In this document: positions 52,257 through 62,003 of the stretch, in pieces
Numbering within the stretch: position 1 is the first letter of the stretch
How the letters are laid out: the number at the start of each line of letters is the position of its first letter
Assembly (NCBI GenBank): GCA_948144175.1
Contig: CANXME010002068.1
Coordinates: 2,356,001 to 2,420,000 of the forward strand
Direction of reading: 5' to 3'
Origin: Closterium sp. NIES-65
Lineage: Eukaryota > Streptophyta > Zygnematophyceae > Desmidiales > Closteriaceae
DNA length: 64,000 bases
The notes under the pieces: model-generated
Databases searched by the model: none
What the model saw: the letters and a program-made list of their open reading frames with translations, nothing else
What the model was told of the DNA's origin: nothing
Position numbers and translations under genes: made by a program

Positions 52257-52488
52257 GCTCAGAATGCGTGGTGACGTTGTGATCCACCTTGAGCTTGCTT
52301 TGCTTTTCTTGACTGGTCTTGTGACCCCCCTTTGCTCTCCCCCACTTTGCCTATGGGGGTGTGTTAAACTTATTCTCTACAGTTTGTTCAGGCTGTAGTG
52401 GGGTAGTTACTATGGGGTACAGTAAGTTTAGCTTTTCCTACTTGTACCCACCACTTTTCTAGTGCACACACACTTGTTCATTCTGAGA
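52257..52488 (+). repeat. 3' end and 3' LTR of element I
   Basis: Stem-loop GCTCAG...GTGG...CCAC...TTGAGC (52257-52294), PPT hairpin just before 52362, LTR TGTTAAACTTATTC...CATTCTGAGA. Confidence 0.88.
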
Positions 52489-52493
52489 GCAAG

Positions 52494-52652
52494 GTCGTCG
52501 CTAGCAGGCAATTTTTGCCTGTTTGGCTTATAAACATACATGTTTTTTTTTTTAATTATCTGATGGGCCAGTCAGCATCAAACAATTTTTTTTTTTGCTC
52601 GGGGGACCCATCTCATGCATCAGACTCCCCTCAGACCCTAGCGACGACCCTG
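52494..52652 (+). mobile_element. hAT-type MITE (163 bp, split by element I)
   Basis: Left end CAGG at 45474-45477, interrupted by element I, resumes at 52494 with GTCGTCGCTAG; right end CTAGCGACGACCCTG (52638-52652). This gives 15-bp perfect TIRs (CAGGGTCGTCGCTAG) and an 8-bp duplication ATCCTAAG (45466-45473 and 52653-52660), diagnostic of hAT. The inside is AT-rich with T-runs and has no coding capacity. Confidence 0.9.
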
Positions 52653-52660
52653 ATCCTAAG

Positions 52661-52695
52661 CCTCAGTCTTAAGCCCTAACTACCAAATCTTAACA
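52661..52695 (+). repeat. Solo LTR of the 240-bp family, right part
   Basis: Ends CCAAATCTTAACA; target copy CAGGC follows at 52696-52700. Joins the part ending at 45473. Confidence 0.85.
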
Positions 52696-52700
52696 CAGGC

Positions 52701-52846
52701 CTCTGGATAGGTTTTGAGCTGCTCTTCCGCGTAAGACCAACATCCCGCTTTCACATTATTATGTAATGGTACATCGAAGAAACTATGAAAATAAGGGTGC
52801 ATAAGTGAAATTTTAATTTTATGGAAGGCCAACATCCCGCTCGAGT
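52701..52846. other. Unassigned stretch with a small insertion
   Basis: CCAACATCCCGCT occurs at 52737-52749 and again at 52829-52841 around a 79-bp AT-rich segment, as if a short sequence was inserted with a 13-bp duplication. Not recognised otherwise. Confidence 0.45.
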
Positions 52847-53088
52847 TGTTGGTGTTGGCCATCTACTTGTGCTCAGAATGCGTGGTGACGTTGTGTTCCA
52901 CCCTAGGCTTGCTTTGCTGTTCTTGACTGGTCTTGTGACCCCTTGCTCTCCCCCACTTTGCCTATGGGGTGTGTCTAATTTATATGCGATAGTCTGTTTA
53001 GGCTGTAGTGGGCTTGTTCCTATACTTTTAGGTTTTCCTACTTGTACCCACCCCTTTTCTAGTTCATTCACTCTTGTTCATTTTGACA
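52847..53088 (+). mobile_element. Copia 3'-end fragment
   Basis: The clade's 3' region (GTGCTCAGAATGCGTGGTGA near 52870), PPT hairpin and a 117-bp LTR (52972-53088, TGTCTAATTT...CATTTTGACA). The element's body is missing. Confidence 0.82.
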
Positions 53089-53852
53089 CTCGTTGCGTGA
53101 CAGATGTCCAGGTCCCGTCGTTCGCACGTGACAGCCCTGCCGGAGTAGAGTCCGCTTCCACCACTCCAACGCCGGTCCGCGTAACTGTGACACTGCAAAA
53201 CTAATGCGAGTGACATCGCCAGCAATTTGCGCATCATCAAAACACACCTCCACGCCGAAACGGCCATGCACACACAGTGACGGTTTTTTCGCTGAGGTTG
53301 AAGGGGGGTAGTTTCGTTGGTTTTATCTTGACAGTTGTTGAGACCGTTGCTGCTGCATGCACAGAGGGCGCCACCGAGGTCATCACCGGAGTTGTCGCTG
53401 GTGCATGTCGTGGTTGAGTTGGTGACTGTTGCCTCGGCGTTGCTTGTTCCTATTGTTGCTGCCTTGGCGCCTCTTGTCACGCCGCCGACTCGTCTTCAGC
53501 ATCCTGGTCGGCATCCAGCTTGTCAAATATGTTCTCGTTGAGTGAGGAGCTGCTACTTGCTTCATCCACGACGGGCGACTCCTAACGCGCTTCACCTTGC
53601 GTCTGGCATAGCTCGGCGTTTTCCTCCGTCAGGCGCTCCAACTCGCCAGACATAGTGTGCATGCTGGATTGCATCGCCCGAAAGTCCTGCACGAATGCGT
53701 CAAACTCTGCTTGGGTCATGTTTCGGAGACTCATCCTAGTGGGCAGCGGGTTAACAACGATTTTTATGGCTTTGATGAAGGCGCAAACGCTATTAGTCGG
53801 AGCGAGATAATCGTATCTATCTCTCAGCCGACCGTGTTGCAACCCACCAAGC
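53089..53852 (-). pseudogene. Ty3/gypsy Gag, fragment
   Basis: Minus strand: from about 53730 MTQAEFDAFVQDFRAM with a coiled-coil-like ELERLTEENAEL, and further left RISFAVSQLRGPALEWWKR, the retrotransposon gag signature. At least one frameshift lies between. Cut on both sides by copia-type insertions. It need not be the same element as D, which is on the other strand. Confidence 0.8.
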
Positions 53853-53997
53853 TGTCAGAATGTTATTATCTAGCCTGTAGTGGGGTGCTCTATAGCGAGT
53901 ACAACCCATCTAGGGTTTGCTATATGTATCCTCATTGCTGCTAGTGAAACACCTCTTCTTCATTCTCATTTCTTCTCATGCTATCAGAGCATCTACG

Positions 53998-55511
53998 TGT
54001 CAGAATATTATCTTATTGTTCTAGCCTGTAGTGGGGTGCTCTATAGCGAGTACAACCCTTCTAGGGTTTGCTATTTGTATCCTCATTCTTGCTAGTTCAA
54101 TCCTCTCTCTTTCTTTCTTCTAACTTTGACATGCTATCAGAGCAGGTCGATCCCCTTGGATCGATCCTGTGGGTGTGTCCCCACCTTGCTTCCGCTGCTA
54201 ATTTTTCCTCCCGCCGTGCGCCCCGAGGCGCGGCGGTTTTCTGCCCGCCGTGCGCCCCGAGGCGCGCGGCGGTTCATTGCCCGCTGTGCGCCCCGAGGCG
54301 CGCGGCGGGCTTCTCCCCTTCGTCGCGGCCCCGCCCCGGCCCGTCGCCGCCCGTGCGCCTGCCCGGCTCGGCCCCGCTCTACGTCGCGGCCCTGCCCCGG
54401 CCCGTCGCCGCCCGTGCGCCTGCCCGGCTCGGCCCCGCTCTACGTCGCGGCCCCGCCCCGGCCCGTCGCCGCCCGTGCGCCTCCCCGGCTCGGCCCCGCC
54501 CTACCTTCGCGGCCCCGCCCAACGTTGCGGCCCCGCCCTATGTCGCGGCCCCGCCCTACGTCGCGGCCCCGCCCTATGTCGCGGCCCCGCCCCGACCGTC
54601 GCGGCCCCGCCCCTCGTCGCGGCCCCGGCCCCGACCCCCCCCCCCCCCCCCCCCCTTTTTCTCCCCTCCCCCCAATTCCCGTCGTCCGTCGTGGCGACCT
54701 GAGGGGGCCGCTTGCGGCCCCCTCAGGTCGCCACGACGGACGACGGGAGGGGCGAGCTGTGGGGTGGCGGGTATGGGGGTGGTCGGTGTGCCTTCCTCCC
54801 TTTCTCCTCCTCCTCCTTCGTCTCCCACTGCTGCAGCTGTCGCTGAGGGGGGTGGTTGTGTGGGAGACTGGGTTTAGGGTTTAAGGGGGGTGCGTGGGAG
54901 TAGAGCTAGTGGTGTAGCAGTGGGTGTGTATCAGGGGGGTGGGACTGTGTGTGGGAGGATGAGCGGAGGTTGCCAGTTTGTCGTCAGCAGCACCTGTAGT
55001 CCGGGGCGCTGTCCCGGTAGCCCAGTCGTAGCCAGCTGTGCCAGCCGCCCGTGGGTCCGTTGCCCGTCCGCCGCTATTTGAGCCGCGTGGCCTGTTACTC
55101 CTGTAGTCCGGGCGCTGTCCGGTAGCCGCTGTGCCAGTCTGCCTCCTGTTGCCCGTGTGTCTGCAGCTTCAGCCGTCGCCTCCTGTCTCCTCTCCCCTCA
55201 CTCTCCCTCCTCCTCCTCACTTGCCCGTTGTGACTACCACTAGCTTTGCTTATAATTGTACACTCTAAACTATTTCTTCTTGAACTTGTGCTCAGAATGT
55301 GTGGTGACATTGTGATCCACCCTGAGCTTGTTTTTGCTTTGCCTGCTCTGCTGATTACACCCCACTTTGGCTATGGGGGTGTGTCAGAATATTATCTTAT
55401 TGTTCTAGCCTGTAGTGGGGTGCTCTATAGCGAGTACAACCCTTCTAGGGTTTGCTATTTGTATCCTCATTCTTGCTAGTTCAACCCTCTTTCTTCCTTC
55501 TAATTTTGACA
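53998..55511 (+). mobile_element. Non-autonomous element NA3
   Basis: LTRs 53998-54131 and 55382-55511, perfect duplication CTACG (53993-53997 and 55512-55516). PBS TGCTATCAGAGC (54132-54143); leader hairpin TCGATCC/GGATCGA (54147-54164); three GC hairpins (54211-54236, 54245-54272, 54280-54309); GC repeats; a 72-bp palindrome; interior similar to TRIM1 and NA1; 3' stem-loop (55290-55326) and PPT hairpin. No protein. Inserted a few bases after the PBS of NA2. Confidence 0.92.
54677..54748. repeat. 72-bp near-perfect palindrome in NA3
   Basis: Arms of 35 bases (54677-54711 and 54714-54748) are exact reverse complements around a two-base centre TT. The arms contain GGCGACCTGAGGGGGCCGC, present once in NA1. 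Confidence 0.95.
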
Positions 55512-55790
55512 CTACGGTCCTGGCCTGTGGGCCCACCCAAGTGCTTTCGTCGCCCGTCGCCAACGGCCCCGTCGCCGACCCTAGCGGCCCCGTCGCCGCT
55601 CCTATCGGCCCCGTCGCCGCCGCCACCGGCCCTGTCGTCGCCGCCAGCGGCCCCGTCGCCGCCTCCAGCGGCCCCGTCGCCGCCACTTCCGGCCTCGGCC
55701 CTGCCCCGGCCATGCCCCGTTGCCAGCCGCGGCGCACCGTGGGCACGTGCACCGCCCCCCCCCCCCCTTTTCCCGTCGCTTGTCGAGGCG

Positions 55791-56179
55791 ACTGGCACAG
55801 CTGGCTACGACTGGGCTACCGCAGCAACGCCCCGGACTACTGGTGATGCTGACGACACGACGACAACCTCCGTTCAACCAACCTCCTCCAGCTGCCCCAC
55901 ACCTCTTGACACACACCCCCTGCTCAAACCCCAGCTCCACTCCCATAGCACCCCCCTTACACCCCAAACCGTAGGCTCACACACATCCACCTCCCTCAAA
56001 CCCTAGCTCCACTCCCACAGCACCCTCCTTAAACCCTAAACCCCAGGCTCCCACACATCCAGCTGGCTACGACTGGGAAAGTGGAGGGTAACCTAGGAAA
56101 GTAGCTCTGATACCAAGTGTTATGAGTTGTATGAAAGAAGAGTGCGCAGAATGCAATATCGCGGAAGTGATTACAACTA
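55791..56179 (-). mobile_element. Non-autonomous element NA4, minus-strand fragment
   Basis: The reverse complement of 55795-55890 matches the interior of NA3 (GTCGTCAGCA..., AGTCCGGGGCG, CAGTCGTAGCCAGCTG). PBS on the minus strand TGGTATCAGAGC (56104-56115) and an LTR start at 56118 (plus strand TGTTATGAGTTG), cut by HR copy 3. A duplicated C-rich block of about 65 bp lies at 55915-56060. Confidence 0.68.
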
Positions 56180-56693
56180 CCGTATGGCCCCGGATATATG
56201 CGTCGTCCGATTTAAGGCGCCGGCGCCTCTATCTGGAGCAAGGCGCTTATGGTCGTTCCTTGATTATAAGCGCCCCCCCCTAGAAAACGTTTACTTATTA
56301 TACGCGCACGTGCAATTTTAATTTATATTCTTGCTTAAAACGGTAACGAAATTCATTTCTGCAGCGAGTCAGATTTCGATTTCGCTTGGTTTGACTCGCG
56401 AAGTCCTGACTGGCTGCCGTCTAGTCATGATCTGCTGGCATGACGTGTCTTTGCTTGTGTGTGCACCCAGAATATCGCTTGCGCGAGATTTTTGTGTTGT
56501 GACGCTAAAGCATTTCGACTCGGTTGAAATGGCAAGAGGAAAATGTACAATTTGGTGCTCTAACTATATAATTTTGTATTTGTCATTATATAAGCGACGG
56601 CGCTTATGGCCGTTACTCGATTACAAGCGACCCCCCTCAAAAAAATGAATTTATTATAAGCACATATGCACCTATATTTGGGGTAATACGGTA
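56178..56693 (+). repeat. Hairpin repeat HR, copy 3 (complete)
   Basis: 516 bp with imperfect terminal inverted repeats TACCGTATGGCCCC / GGGGTAATACGGTA (12 of 14). Near each end lies a direct repeat of about 110 bp containing GCGCTTAT, a C-run and TTATTATA. The left one forms a perfect 9-bp stem GGCGCTTAT/ATAAGCGCC (56242-56274). No coding capacity. Superfamily unknown. Confidence 0.8.
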
Positions 56694-56696
56694 CTA

Positions 56697-56872
56697 TGTC
56701 AGAATGTTATGCTCTAGCCTGTAGTGGGGTGCTCTATAGCGAGTTCAACCCTTCTAGGGTTTGCTATTTGTATCCTCATTCCTGCTAGTGAACCCCTTTT
56801 TTGCCTAAACTGTTTCTTGCCTAGCTAGGGCTTTCCTAGCTATGGCTCCTACTTCTGCCTACTATTTTCACA
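56697..56872 (+). repeat. Outer 5' LTR of J
   Basis: 176 bp, TGTCAGAATGTTATGC...CTATTTTCACA, followed by PBS TGGTATTAGAGC (56873-56884). Its last 88 bases match 63737-63824. Confidence 0.87.
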
Positions 56873-56945
56873 TGGTATTAGAGCGATATGCTCCTGGCCT
56901 GTGGGCCCCACCTCACTGCTTCCGCTGCTATTGCTACTCCCTGTC

Positions 56946-57094
56946 CGCCGCGCGCCCCGTGGTGCGCGGCGTCGAAATTAGGGTTTTCAGCCCGCCGTGC
57001 GCCCCGAGGCGCGCGGCGGTTTTTTTTGCCCGCCGTGCGCCCCGAGGCGCGCGGCGGTTTTCTGCCCGCCATGCGCCCCGAGGGGCACGACGGG
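56946..57094 (+). promoter_or_regulatory. Four GC hairpins in the outer leader of J
   Basis: 56946-56971, 56991-57019, 57029-57057 and 57065-57094. Stems of 10-13 bp around a CCGT or CCGA loop; the fourth is decayed. Same arrangement as in TRIM1, NA3 and 25236-25337. Confidence 0.75.
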
Positions 57095-57118
57095 TTTCTG
57101 CCCCGTCACTCAGCGCGT

Positions 57119-57292
57119 TGTCAGATTTATATGACATAGCTATTGTAGGCTATAGTGGGGTAGCACATATGGGGTACAACTTTCTAGGGGTTTGTATTTG
57201 TACCCAACTTTCACTTAGTCATTCATTCCTCGTTCTAGTTTTCTCATGGTATCGAGCAGGTTCCCTCGTGGGAACTGTTCCTAGGGCCCACC
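57119..57292 (+). repeat. Inner 5' LTR, PBS, hairpin and box of J
   Basis: LTR 57119-57246 (128 bp, like element E's LTR), PBS TGGTATCGAGC (57247-57257), stem GTTCCC/GGGAAC (57260-57275), GGGCCCACC (57284-57292). Confidence 0.87.
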
Positions 57293-58362
57293 GATTCGAC
57301 TTTTTTTTTCCTGCCCGGAGCGTGCTCAGCCCCTGCCCGAGTCGCGCTCGCCTCTCTCGACCCTGTCACGCTGCCTTAGCGGCCCCGTCGCGTCGCGCTA
57401 GCGGCCCCGTCGCGTCGCCCTCGCGGCCCCATCCCGTCGCGCCGCCCTAGCGGCTGCGTCGCGCCGCCCTCGCGGCCCCGATCCACCGCCCTAGCGGCCC
57501 CGTCGCCTACTCCTGCGGCCCCGGCGCTCCCCTTCCCGGCCCTGACGCCGCCCTTCCTGATCCGACCCCACCTCTGCTAGCCCCGTCGCCTAGCCCTACG
57601 GCCCCGGCGCCGCCCTTCCCGGCCCCGATCCGCCGCCCTGCGGCCCCGTCACCTACCCCGCAGCCCCCGCGCCGCCCTTTCCCGGCCTCGATGCCGCCCT
57701 TCCCGACCCGGCCCATCCTCTGCTGGCCTCGTCGCCTACCCCGCGGCCCCGGCGCCGCCCTTTTCCGGCCCCGACGCCGCCCTTCCCGACCCGGCCCCGC
57801 CTCTGCTGGCCCCGTCGCCTACCCCTGCGGCCCCGAGCCGCCCTTCTCGGCCCCGGCGCTGCCCTTCCCGGCCCCGGCCCAGCCTCTGCTGGCCCCGTCG
57901 CCTACCCCTGCGACCCCGAGACGCCCTTCTCGGCCCCGGCGCTGCCCTTCCCGGCCCCGGCCCAGCCGTTGCTGGCCCCGTCGCCCGCCCTTCCCGGCCC
58001 CGGCCCCGCCTTCACGCGGCCCTGCCGTCACCACCGAGCCGCCAGCGCCACCCGAGCTGCCCGAGCCGCCGCACCACCTGAGCCGCCCGAGCCGCCGGGG
58101 CGCCGCACGTCGAGCTGCAGTTGCAGCCGAGCCGCCGTACCGCTAAGCCGCCCGAGCCGCCCGAGCCGCCGAGTCGCCGAGCCGCAGTTGCCGCCGAGCT
58201 GCCCGAGTTGCCCGAGCCGCCGAGTCGCCGAGCCGCCGAGCTGCAGTTCCTGCGGAGCCGCCGAGCCACCGAGCCGCCCAAGTCGCCCTGTCCGGTAAGA
58301 GCAGCGCCTCTACCACTGTACTGCCCTTACCCCATTGTTCGCGCTACTAGTCTACTACTGAC
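57293..58362 (+). other. Leader of element J
   Basis: About 1.07 kb of GGCCCCGTCGCC and CGGCCCCGGCGCCGCCCTTC repeats, then CGAGCCGCCCGAGCCGCCG repeats, up to the Gag ATG. No gene seen. Confidence 0.8.
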
Positions 58363-59383
58363 ATGGCTACCCCTAGTGTCCTCGCTTTTGACGCTGAGGG
58401 TCGGGCCATTGACTTTGACGTCTGGGTAGATGACCTGCAGCTTTTCTTACAGTGCGATAGGGCGGATGGTCTCTCCCTCTTTGACCTCACCTCTGGTGCC
58501 TCTCCTGCCCCTGCTGCTGATGCTGACGCCACTGTTCGCTCACAGTGGGCCACACGCGATGCTGCTGCACGTCTTGCTGTGCGTCGCCACCTGCCTACCT
58601 CTGAGCGCGCGCACTTTAGTCAGTACAAGAGTGCTCAGACCTTGTACGACGCTGTAGTTGCACGCTACTCCTACCCTGCCACTGCTGCACTGAGCCGCCT
58701 CATGCTACCGTACCTCTTCCCTGACCTTGCTGCCTTTCCCACAGTAGCTGACCTCATTCCGCACCTCCGCACTAGTGACACTCGCTACCGCGCTGCGCTT
58801 CCTGCTGAGTTCTGCGCCAAGAACCCCCCCCCCCATGTACATCACCCTCTACTACATAGTCACCCGGCTCCCTGACTCTCTTCGCGTAGTCCGGGACCAC
58901 TTCCTCTCAGTTTGCCCCACCACTCTCACCGTTGACCTCGAGAAGGCCCTCCTAGCAGCAGAGAAGAGCATAGTCGCTGTAGGAGCCTCTCGTGGTGACC
59001 CTCGCACCCCCATCTTTGAGGGGTGTTCCCCCTCCCCCCTATTGCCCTCTGTTGCCTCTGCTGCTGCAGCCGACCTCGTTGAGCTTGAGTCGGTCAGTGC
59101 GTCTGCGTCCTCAGGTGCTGGTGAGTCTGCGCTCTCAGGTACCGCGTCGGCTTCGGCCTCCCTCACCTTCACCCTTGACTCGGGGGCTTCTCGCTCCTTC
59201 TTTCAAGACCGCACCACACTCACACCGCTTGGTCAGCCAGTTGCAGTCTCTCTGGCAGACCCCTCTGGGGGTCCTGACCTTGCTCACTTCTCCACTGTCC
59301 TCCCGTGTCCGGCGGCTCCCTCTTTGCACCCTGTCTGGTCTCTACCTCCCCTCGTTCTCTACGAACTTGGTGAGTGGTGCTGA
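58363..59383 (+). pseudogene. Gag and protease of element J, internally deleted
   Basis: MATPSVLAFDAEGRAIDFD as in E. A frameshift at the C-run near 58826 moves to PPMYITLYYIVTRLPDSL. After AADLVELESVSAS the text jumps to GESALSGTASASASLTFTLDSGASRSFF, so the poly-glycine part, the finger and about 200 further residues are deleted. A frameshift near 59320 follows. Confidence 0.88.
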
Positions 59384-61976
59384 CCTACAGGATGGGGGAG
59401 TTCACCAGTTCACTTCTGCGAGCCAACGGGTGACCCACTGCACAGACGCTCGGACGGGCCGACACATGGCCACGTTTACACGTCAGCCAGAGTCGAGCCT
59501 GTACACACTGACCACTGCGTCTCCTCCTGTCCCTGCATCTGGTCAGGTAGCTGCGTTGGGTCAGGTGTTTGCTGCAGCGTCCAGGTCTGGTCCCGAGTCT
59601 GCCCCCTGCTCGTGTCGCCTCCTGTCTCACGAGACTCTCCTGTGGCACCACCGCCTTGGTCACCCCTCCCTGCTTCGTCTCTGAGGCATGGCCTCCCGTG
59701 TCCTTGTCTCTGGTCTTCCCCGGTCCCTCCCTCCCCTTCCTCTCGGGCTTGGCCCTACCTGCGTCCCCTGTGTCGAGGGGCGGCAGCAGGCTACCCCTCA
59801 CTCCTCCCAGTTTCCTGCAACAGAGGCTCCGTAGCAGACGCTTCACATGGACGTGTGGGGCCCGGCCCGCGTCCGAGGACAGGGTCACGAGCGCTACTTC
59901 CTGCTGGTAGTTGACGACTACTCGCGTTACACCACAGTCTTCCCCTTGCGCAGCAAGGGTGATGTCACTGAGGTGTTGATCGACTGGATCCGCGCAGCTC
60001 GTCTCCAGCTCAGGCAGAGCTTCGGCTCGGACTTTCCAGTTCTGCGTCTGCACTTTGACAGAGGCGGAGAGTTCTCCTCTGGTCTTCTGCGAGCCTACTG
60101 TCGTGCACGGGGCATCCGCCAGACCTTTACATTTCCGAAATCTCCACAGCAAAATGGGATTGCTGAGCGCCGCATTGGCATGGTCATGGACGTCGCTCGT
60201 ACGTCCATGATGCATGCGGCTGCCCCCCATTTTCTGTGGCCGTTTGCGGTTCGGTACGCAGCACATCAGATCAACCTCCACCCCAGGGTCTCCATGCCGG
60301 AGACCACCCCAGCTTTGCTGTGGACGGGAAAGGTTGGCGATGCGTCTGCGTTCCGTGTCAGGGGATCTCGGGCGTTTGTCCACGACTTGTCTGCGGACAA
60401 GCTGTCCCTTCGTGCTGCTCCTTGCGTCTTACTTGGCTTCCCCCCTGACGCGCCAGGGTGGCAGTTCTACCACCCCACCTCTCGTCGTGTTCTGTCCTCC
60501 CAGGACGTCACGTTTGACGAGTCGGTCCCCTACTATCGCCTCATCCCCTACCGCACACCGTCCCTCCCCCTACCACCGCTCTTCCTTGTGCCAGGTCCCC
60601 TCCTGGTAGACCCCCTCCCCCCTCAAAATCCTGCCCCTTCAGGTGTGTCCCAGGTAGACGCAGTCGAGCCTGTCAAGGTTACTGGTGACTCTGGTGCTGC
60701 TGGGGGTGCTGAGCCTGGGAGTGCTGACTCTGGGGGTGCGGAGCGTGTGGGTGCTACGCCTGAGGGTGCTGAGCCTACAGGTGCTACTATTGGGGTTGCT
60801 GAGTCTGGGGGTGCTGAGACTGGGGGTGCTGAGCCTGGGGGTGCTGAGCCAAAGGGGTATTACGCCTGGGGGTGCTGAGCCTGGGGGTGCTACGTCTGGA
60901 GGTGCTGAGCGTGGGGGTGCCACGTCTAAAGGTGGTGAGCCTGGGGGTGAGGAGCCTGCGGGAGCTGGGCCTGCTCGTGTGGCGCCTGGCGGTGCTAGGC
61001 CTGGAGGTTCTCCGGGTGCTTCGTCTCGGCGGGAGCCACTCTCTCCACAGGAGCTGCGCGAGTGGTTTGCCCGGCGCTGGAGGCGTGCTGCTGGAGCTGG
61101 AGTTTCTTCGGCTGCTGAGGTGCTGGTGCTGCGGGTCCCGGAGGTGCTCGTACTGGGAGTACTGGAGTTGGTGGGCCTGCAGGTACGACTAGAGCTGGAG
61201 CTGCTGAGGGTGTTGGCGCTGAGGCTACTGCTGTCGGTCCTGGAGGCGGTCCTACTGGGGGTGCTACTGGTGCTACTGGAGGTACTGGAGTTGGAGGTGC
61301 TGTTGGCGCTGGTGCTATTGCTGGGGGTACTGGTGCTGTCCCTGCTGTGTCTGGAGTCGCCGCGCAGCCTCGGCTGTACTTTGTTCCGCTCCTTCAGCAG
61401 GTTCTTGGTCTCCCGCCTTCTACTGGTCCTCCTCCTCCCTTACAGTGTCCACAGCCTATCCCATCCCGGTTACAGTTACAGCCGGCCTCCCCACTGCCTG
61501 CTCCTTCTCCCTACACTGGTCCTACTGGAGGTCTTACTGAGCGTCGTGAGCCTGCGTCTCGCCCTGCGTCGCCTGTCCGTGCTGCTCGCACTAGTGGTCG
61601 CGGTTCGCGTCACCGTCCTCCTCCTGTCCTTGGCACGCACCGAATGTCTCTGCGTCCGTCCACTGCTCCTCTGCGTGCCCCTTTGCCTTCTCCTCCTGAG
61701 TCCTCTCTTCCAGCTCCTGCCGACCCGGAGTCGGACTCTCTTCGTGCTGCCAGTCCTACTGTCACGCGTCTCCTTGCTACTGTCGTCACTAACCCTTCCT
61801 TTGATTCCACTGCTGCATATGCCCTAGTTGCTGAGCTCGTCGACTTTGCTGCTCGCTGTCGTCTAGACTACGCTGCTAGTCTTGTTGCTGAGTGTGCGTC
61901 TGTCTGTCCTCCGTCCGTCGAGGGTGAGTGTGCCCTTGGCACGGACGTCCTTGAGGACAGGCAAGAGGAGTTCTAG
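59384..61976 (+). pseudogene. Integrase and linker of element J
   Basis: LLWHHRLGHPSL; TGA at 59682 (CGA in relatives); CVPCVEGRQ; TAG at 59833; then an open frame with LHMDVWGPARV, RLHFDRGGEFSS, QQNGIAERRIG and GWQFYHPTSRRV; Gly-Ala-Glu-Pro repeats 60690-60960 with a frame change at 60850; serine-rich region and CRLDYAASLVAE; TAG at 61974. Confidence 0.88.
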
Positions 61977-62003
61977 TGTCTGGCTGCTGCTTCACCTCAT
62001 CTC

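Larger units (their letters stand above)
45478..52488 (+). mobile_element. Ty1/copia element I, full length but decayed
   Basis: LTRs 45478-45604 and 52362-52488 (127 bp each), flanks GCAGG and GCAAG (one mismatch). Full set of domains with several nonsense codons. Inserted four bases into a hAT-type MITE. Confidence 0.92.
53853..55790 (+). mobile_element. Non-autonomous element NA2, split by NA3
   Basis: LTR 53853-53978 (126 bp), PBS TGCTATCAGAGC (53979-53990), then NA3 inserted at CTACG. After 55516 the leader resumes (CTGGCCTGTGGGCCCACC) with GGCCCCGTCGCC repeats and stops near 55790, where reverse-strand sequence of a related element begins. No 3' LTR. Confidence 0.78.

Noticed and set aside
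56020-56050. Telomere-like CCCTAAA motif
   Set aside because: One or two degenerate units inside a duplicated C-rich block of NA4, not an array.
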